Part shown: positions 15,382 to 17,554 of the stretch, piece by piece
How the letters are laid out: every line of letters starts with the position of its first letter
Numbering within the stretch: the first letter of the stretch is position 1
From: Clostridiaceae bacterium
GTDB taxonomy: Bacteria > Bacillota > Clostridia > Oscillospirales > Acutalibacteraceae
NCBI GenBank assembly: GCA_016297645.1
Contig: JAEDGF010000038.1
Location: forward strand, 1 to 17,554
DNA: 17,554 nt
Direction: 5' to 3'
Translations under genes and position numbers: made by a program
The notes under the pieces: model-generated
Seen by the model: the letters and a program-made list of their open reading frames with translations, nothing else
Told to the model about the DNA's origin: nothing
The model's database searches: none

Positions 15382-15775
15382 TAGCAAACGGTAAAAAAAT
15401 TTGCCTGCCGCCTATTTTTTTGCGGCAAACACATTTTCGTTGCCGCAATCAGCCGTTTTCACTTCTCACCGATCATAAAAACGCCTTATTCCTATTTATG
15501 TATTCCCGTTTATATACAGGCTTGTGCACGGACGCGCACAGTACCTGTTGTTATCATTACATCATTCATACAAAAGCAGGGTATTTTTCCGATATTTCAC
15601 CCCATTCCGTTAAAAAACCGACAGGCAGGCTGAAAAGCACAATTAAAATTACAACACTGTAAAAAATTCCTGTTACTTCTTTGTAATGTTTTCGTGATAA
15701 TACATATTTTAATCAAAATCATACCGTCGGGCATTGTTATTTTGCACAACCTTTTGACCCTTTACAAAATTCGAC
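15382..15775. other. Divergent intergenic region between dcw and lipoprotein promoters
   Basis: This is 394 bp of AT-rich sequence without a credible gene. It holds a perfect 9-base inverted repeat (15420-15448), a short palindrome TTACA-N4-TGTAA (15649-15662) and, at 15760-15766, a lone CTTTACA half-site just before the lipoprotein -35 box. No terminator is seen here, as expected between divergent promoters. Confidence 0.6.
15420..15448. repeat. Inverted repeat TTGCGGCAA-N11-TTGCCGCAA upstream of the mraZ promoter
   Basis: The two 9-base arms are perfect complements around an 11-bp centre. It ends about 40 bp upstream of the mraZ -35 box. There is no T-tract on the 3' side in either direction, so it is more likely an operator-type dyad than a terminator. 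The binding protein is unknown. Confidence 0.5.
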
Positions 15776-15804
15776 TTGACTTTTTTTCGCCAAAGGGCTA
15801 TGAT
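15776..15804 (+). promoter_or_regulatory. Promoter of the small lipoprotein gene
   Basis: TTGACT (15776-15781) and TATGAT (15799-15804) are spaced by exactly 17 bp, each one base from the sigma-A consensus. The predicted leader is about 109 nt long. Confidence 0.75.
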
Positions 15805-15852
15805 TTGCCGTGCTGAAAGCAAGAACCGGCGGCTATGTCCGTACGGTCAGGC

Positions 15853-15871
15853 TGCGGAGCACGGCTCCGCA
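15853..15871 (+). other. Hairpin in the lipoprotein gene leader
   Basis: Perfect 8-base arms TGCGGAGC and GCTCCGCA enclose a 3-nt loop. It sits in the middle of the predicted leader, followed by an A-rich unstructured stretch and the AGGAGG at 15905-15910. It may stabilise the 5' end of the mRNA. Confidence 0.55.
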
Positions 15872-15919
15872 AGAAAAAACACACACATACTCAATGTTTT
15901 CATTAGGAGGAAACACAAA

Positions 15920-16060
15920 ATGAAAAAGTACATCGCACTTGCACTCGCAACTCTTATGGCTGTTCTTTGCTTCGCTTCCTGCGGCAAAAAGGACAACGAG
16001 CCCACCGACAACGCTGCTCCCAGCGTTTCCGATACTACTGAGGCTACCACAGCTGCGTAA
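15920..16060 (+). CDS. 46-residue putative lipoprotein
   Basis: A very small secreted protein of unknown function. Residues 1-20 form a lipoprotein signal peptide: a Lys pair, a hydrophobic core, then FAS before Cys21, which would be lipidated and retained on the outer membrane face. The mature part is only 26 residues, charged at first (GKKDNEPTDN) and then rich in Thr, Ser and Ala, as in the flexible linker of larger clostridial lipoproteins, but no globular domain follows. The gene is nevertheless complete, with a good promoter, AGGAGG 9 nt before the ATG, a TAA stop and a strong terminator 24 nt later. I favour a real, well-expressed small gene over a truncated binding protein. Confidence 0.75.
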   Translation: MKKYIALALATLMAVLCFASCGKKDNEPTDNAAPSVSDTTEATTAA

Positions 16061-16084
16061 GTAAGAAAAAAACCGTGAACAGTT

Positions 16085-16117
16085 CCCCTCGGATCATTCC
16101 GAGGGGTTTTGTTTTTT
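16085..16117 (+). terminator. Intrinsic terminator of the lipoprotein gene
   Basis: Stem CCCCTCGG (16085-16092) pairs perfectly with CCGAGGGG (16099-16106) around a 6-nt loop, followed by the T-tract TTTTGTTTTTT. It is a textbook intrinsic terminator just after the stop codon. Confidence 0.95.
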
Positions 16118-16447
16118 CACAACACTTTTTTGCTCTTTCTTTCTTTCGCGATTTTTCCGAGTTTTTTCGTGCGCCCCTTTTTGTTTTGCACATTGTTCCT
16201 CCGCCGACCTTAATCTTTACTTTTTCCGAAAAAAACTGTCCGCGGCGCATAGGCGTATTTCATACAGTCCCTTTTTCCTCTCGTTTGCACGGCTTTGTTT
16301 TTGACTTTTTCCGCAAAGAATCCGTAAGTGGTCGTTTCTTTTGAAATCCGCCTCCCCCACCCGGCATCGTTTCTCACATTTCTCCCCCGGAACCGTCCGG
16401 GGGTTTTGTATATTTAACACAAAAGCCGACAATATCTCCCTTCGGGG
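16118..16447. other. T-rich intergenic region before argF
   Basis: A 330-bp stretch without a credible gene. The plus strand is markedly T-rich up to about 16300. Reading frames on both strands here lack ribosome binding sites and have biased, low-complexity composition. Its only clear element is the terminator at 16384-16409. I found no good promoter that would feed that terminator. Confidence 0.6.
16384..16409 (+). terminator. Orphan intrinsic terminator upstream of argF
   Basis: Stem CCCCCGG (16384-16390) pairs with CCGGGGG (16397-16403) around a 6-nt loop, followed by TTTTGT. No gene lies between it and the previous terminator, 278 bp upstream. It may catch read-through ahead of the argF promoter or end an unrecognised small transcript. 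Confidence 0.75.
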
Positions 16448-16476
16448 TTGACACGGGCAGTTCGCAGCTGTATAAT
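16448..16476 (+). promoter_or_regulatory. Consensus sigma-A promoter of argF
   Basis: TTGACA (16448-16453) and TATAAT (16471-16476) match the consensus perfectly with a 17-bp spacer. The start would lie near 16483, giving a leader of about 56 nt. Such a strong promoter suggests control by a repressor. Confidence 0.92.
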
Positions 16477-16498
16477 CTTTGTATATTTACACTTGAAT

Positions 16499-16516
16499 TG
16501 TGTATTTTTATTCACC
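16499..16516 (+). promoter_or_regulatory. ARG-box-like operator (ArgR/AhrC)
   Basis: TGTAT-TTTT-ATTCA within this 18-bp stretch matches nine of ten core positions of the ArgR half-site pair (TGAAT-N4-ATTCA), with an all-T centre. It lies about 16-33 nt downstream of the predicted start of transcription, a position suited to repression by arginine-bound ArgR. Confidence 0.6.
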
Positions 16517-16538
16517 ATGCATTTACGGAGGTCTTACA

Positions 16539-17543
16539 ATGAAAACACTTAAAGGTAAAGATTTTTTGAAGCTGCTCGATTTTTCGTCCGAGGAAATCAT
16601 TTTTCTTATTTGTCTGTCCGAAAAACTCAAAGCAATGAAGAAGAACGGGATATCGCACGCCCTTTGCAGCGGCAAAAACGCCGCACTCATTTTTGAAAAG
16701 ACAAGCACGCGCACGCGTTGCAGCTTTGAAGTGGCGGCACGCGACCTCGGCATGGGAACGACCTACCTCGATCCGTCCGCTTCGCAGATAGGCAAAAAAG
16801 AGAGCATAGCCGACACCGCCCGTGTGCTGTCGGGAATGTTTGAAGGAATAGAATACCGCGGCTTCGGTCAGTCGCGCGTTGAAGAGCTTGCAAAATACGC
16901 AAGCGTACCGGTGTGGAACGGACTCACGGACGAATTTCACCCCACGCAGATACTTGCCGATCTGCTCACGCTCAAAGAGCATTTCGGATATCTCAAAGGG
17001 CTTAAACTCGTATACATGGGCGATGCCCGCTTCAACATGGGCAACTCCCTTATGGTCGGCTGCGCAAAAACGGGAGTAGACTTTGCCGTATGCGCACCGG
17101 AAAAGTATTATCCGAACGAGTCGCTCGTAAAGGAGTGTCTTGAAATCGCAGACAAGACCGGCAGCAAGATCACCTTCTCTCCCTCTCCCGACGAAGCGGT
17201 GAAGGGCGCAAACGCGGTATACACCGACATTTGGGTCAGCATGGGCGAGCCGGAGAGCGTTTGGGAAAAGAGGATAGCAGAGCTTTCCCCCTACAAGGTC
17301 ACCTCCGAAATAATGGCAAAGGCGCAAAAGGACGCAGTCTTTATGCACTGTCTGCCCTCGTATCACGACTTAAAAACGGAGATAGGCAAAAAGGTGTGCG
17401 AAAAATTCGGAATGACCGAGCTTGAAGTCACCGACGAAGTGTTCGAAAGCCCCTGTTCGGTCGTTTTCGAAGAGGCGGAAAACCGTATGCACACCATAAA
17501 AGCGGTAATGGCTGCAACGCTCTCGGAGGAAGAAATAATATGA
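16539..17543 (+). CDS. argF: Ornithine carbamoyltransferase
   Basis: Forms citrulline from ornithine and carbamoyl phosphate in the cytoplasm, a step of arginine synthesis; catabolic ArcB enzymes run the reverse reaction. The 334 residues carry the carbamoyl-phosphate site STRTR (56-60), HPTQ (134-137), the ornithine-site segment DIWVSMGE (230-237), the catalytic-cysteine motif MHCLP (269-273, Cys271) and the conserved ENRMHTIKAVMAATL tail. The sequence resembles the E. coli ArgI/ArgF and ArcB subgroup, so anabolic versus catabolic use cannot be set from sequence alone. The ARG box and absence of arcA or arcC nearby favour synthesis. The ATG has GGAGG 7 nt upstream. The stop overlaps the start of the next gene (ATGA), implying coupling. 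Confidence 0.95.
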   Translation: MKTLKGKDFLKLLDFSSEEIIFLICLSEKLKAMKKNGISHALCSGKNAALIFEKTSTRTRCSFEVAARDLGMGTTYLDPSASQIGKKESIADTARVLSGMFEGIEYRGFGQSRVEELAKYASVPVWNGLTDEFHPTQILADLLTLKEHFGYLKGLKLVYMGDARFNMGNSLMVGCAKTGVDFAVCAPEKYYPNESLVKECLEIADKTGSKITFSPSPDEAVKGANAVYTDIWVSMGEPESVWEKRIAELSPYKVTSEIMAKAQKDAVFMHCLPSYHDLKTEIGKKVCEKFGMTELEVTDEVFESPCSVVFEEAENRMHTIKAVMAATLSEEEII

Positions 17544-17554
17544 AGGATCGTTAT
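17540..17554 (+). CDS. Start of a downstream gene cut by the window end
   Basis: An ATG overlaps the argF stop codon as ATGA, and GGAGGA lies about 8 nt upstream (17526-17531). Only five codons (MKDRY) are visible, too few to identify. Similar openings occur in some MoaA proteins, but this is far too short to rely on. Confidence 0.5.

Noticed and set aside
15776..15919. Longer N-terminal form of the small lipoprotein (94 codons)
   Set aside because: The upstream frame runs through the promoter, and the downstream ATG has AGGAGG and a signal peptide at its very start.
16075..16344. Phe-rich plus-strand reading frame after the lipoprotein gene
   Set aside because: It starts inside the terminator region, reflects T-rich DNA and has no ribosome binding site.

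Overview
The window carries a nearly complete division and cell wall (dcw) operon of a Firmicutes bacterium, most likely a clostridial lineage of the Oscillospiraceae/Ruminococcaceae type. The pointers are the gene order mraZ-rsmH-ftsL-ftsI-murE-mraY-ftsW-murG-murA-ftsQ-ftsZ, a transpeptidase with C-terminal PASTA domains, an FtsQ/DivIB-type protein, GGAGG-type ribosome binding sites, several TTG starts, and a compact archaeal/eukaryotic-type prolyl-tRNA synthetase. MurE carries the DNPR motif of meso-diaminopimelate-adding enzymes. The taxonomic call is inference; no rRNA or other marker is present.

Layout. The minus strand from about 15.35 kb down to 0.23 kb is one co-directional block. A sigma-A-like promoter (15353-15381) and a roughly 100-nt leader precede mraZ. 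Then come rsmH, an unusually long FtsL-like protein, a 328-bp gap with two strong inverted repeats, ftsI, murE, mraY, ftsW, murG, murA, ftsQ, a 244-bp gap with a regular palindrome array and a candidate internal promoter, ftsZ, a probable terminator, proS and a final strong terminator. The block supplies lipid I/II synthesis (MurA, MurE, MraY, MurG), septal polymerisation and cross-linking (FtsW, FtsI), the divisome scaffold (FtsZ, FtsQ, FtsL), plus MraZ (regulator) and RsmH (16S rRNA methyltransferase). murB, murC, murD, murF and ftsA are not in the window.

The plus strand from 15.78 kb holds two separate units. The first is a tiny (46-aa) lipoprotein gene with its own promoter, ribosome binding site and terminator. 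The second is an ornithine carbamoyltransferase gene with a perfect TTGACA-17-TATAAT promoter and an ArgR-like box downstream of it; its stop codon overlaps the start of a gene that runs off the window. A T-rich 267-bp stretch between the units contains no convincing gene but ends in a second, orphan terminator.

The most unusual signal is a short palindrome, TGTAAAG-N8-CTTTACA. Three copies stand at an exact 31-bp period immediately after the ftsQ stop codon, and another copy overlaps the mraY stop codon, just upstream of ftsW. The arms are conserved and the 8-nt middles are not. The pattern fits either a phased operator array or a set of RNA hairpins placed at internal gene boundaries of the dcw operon.
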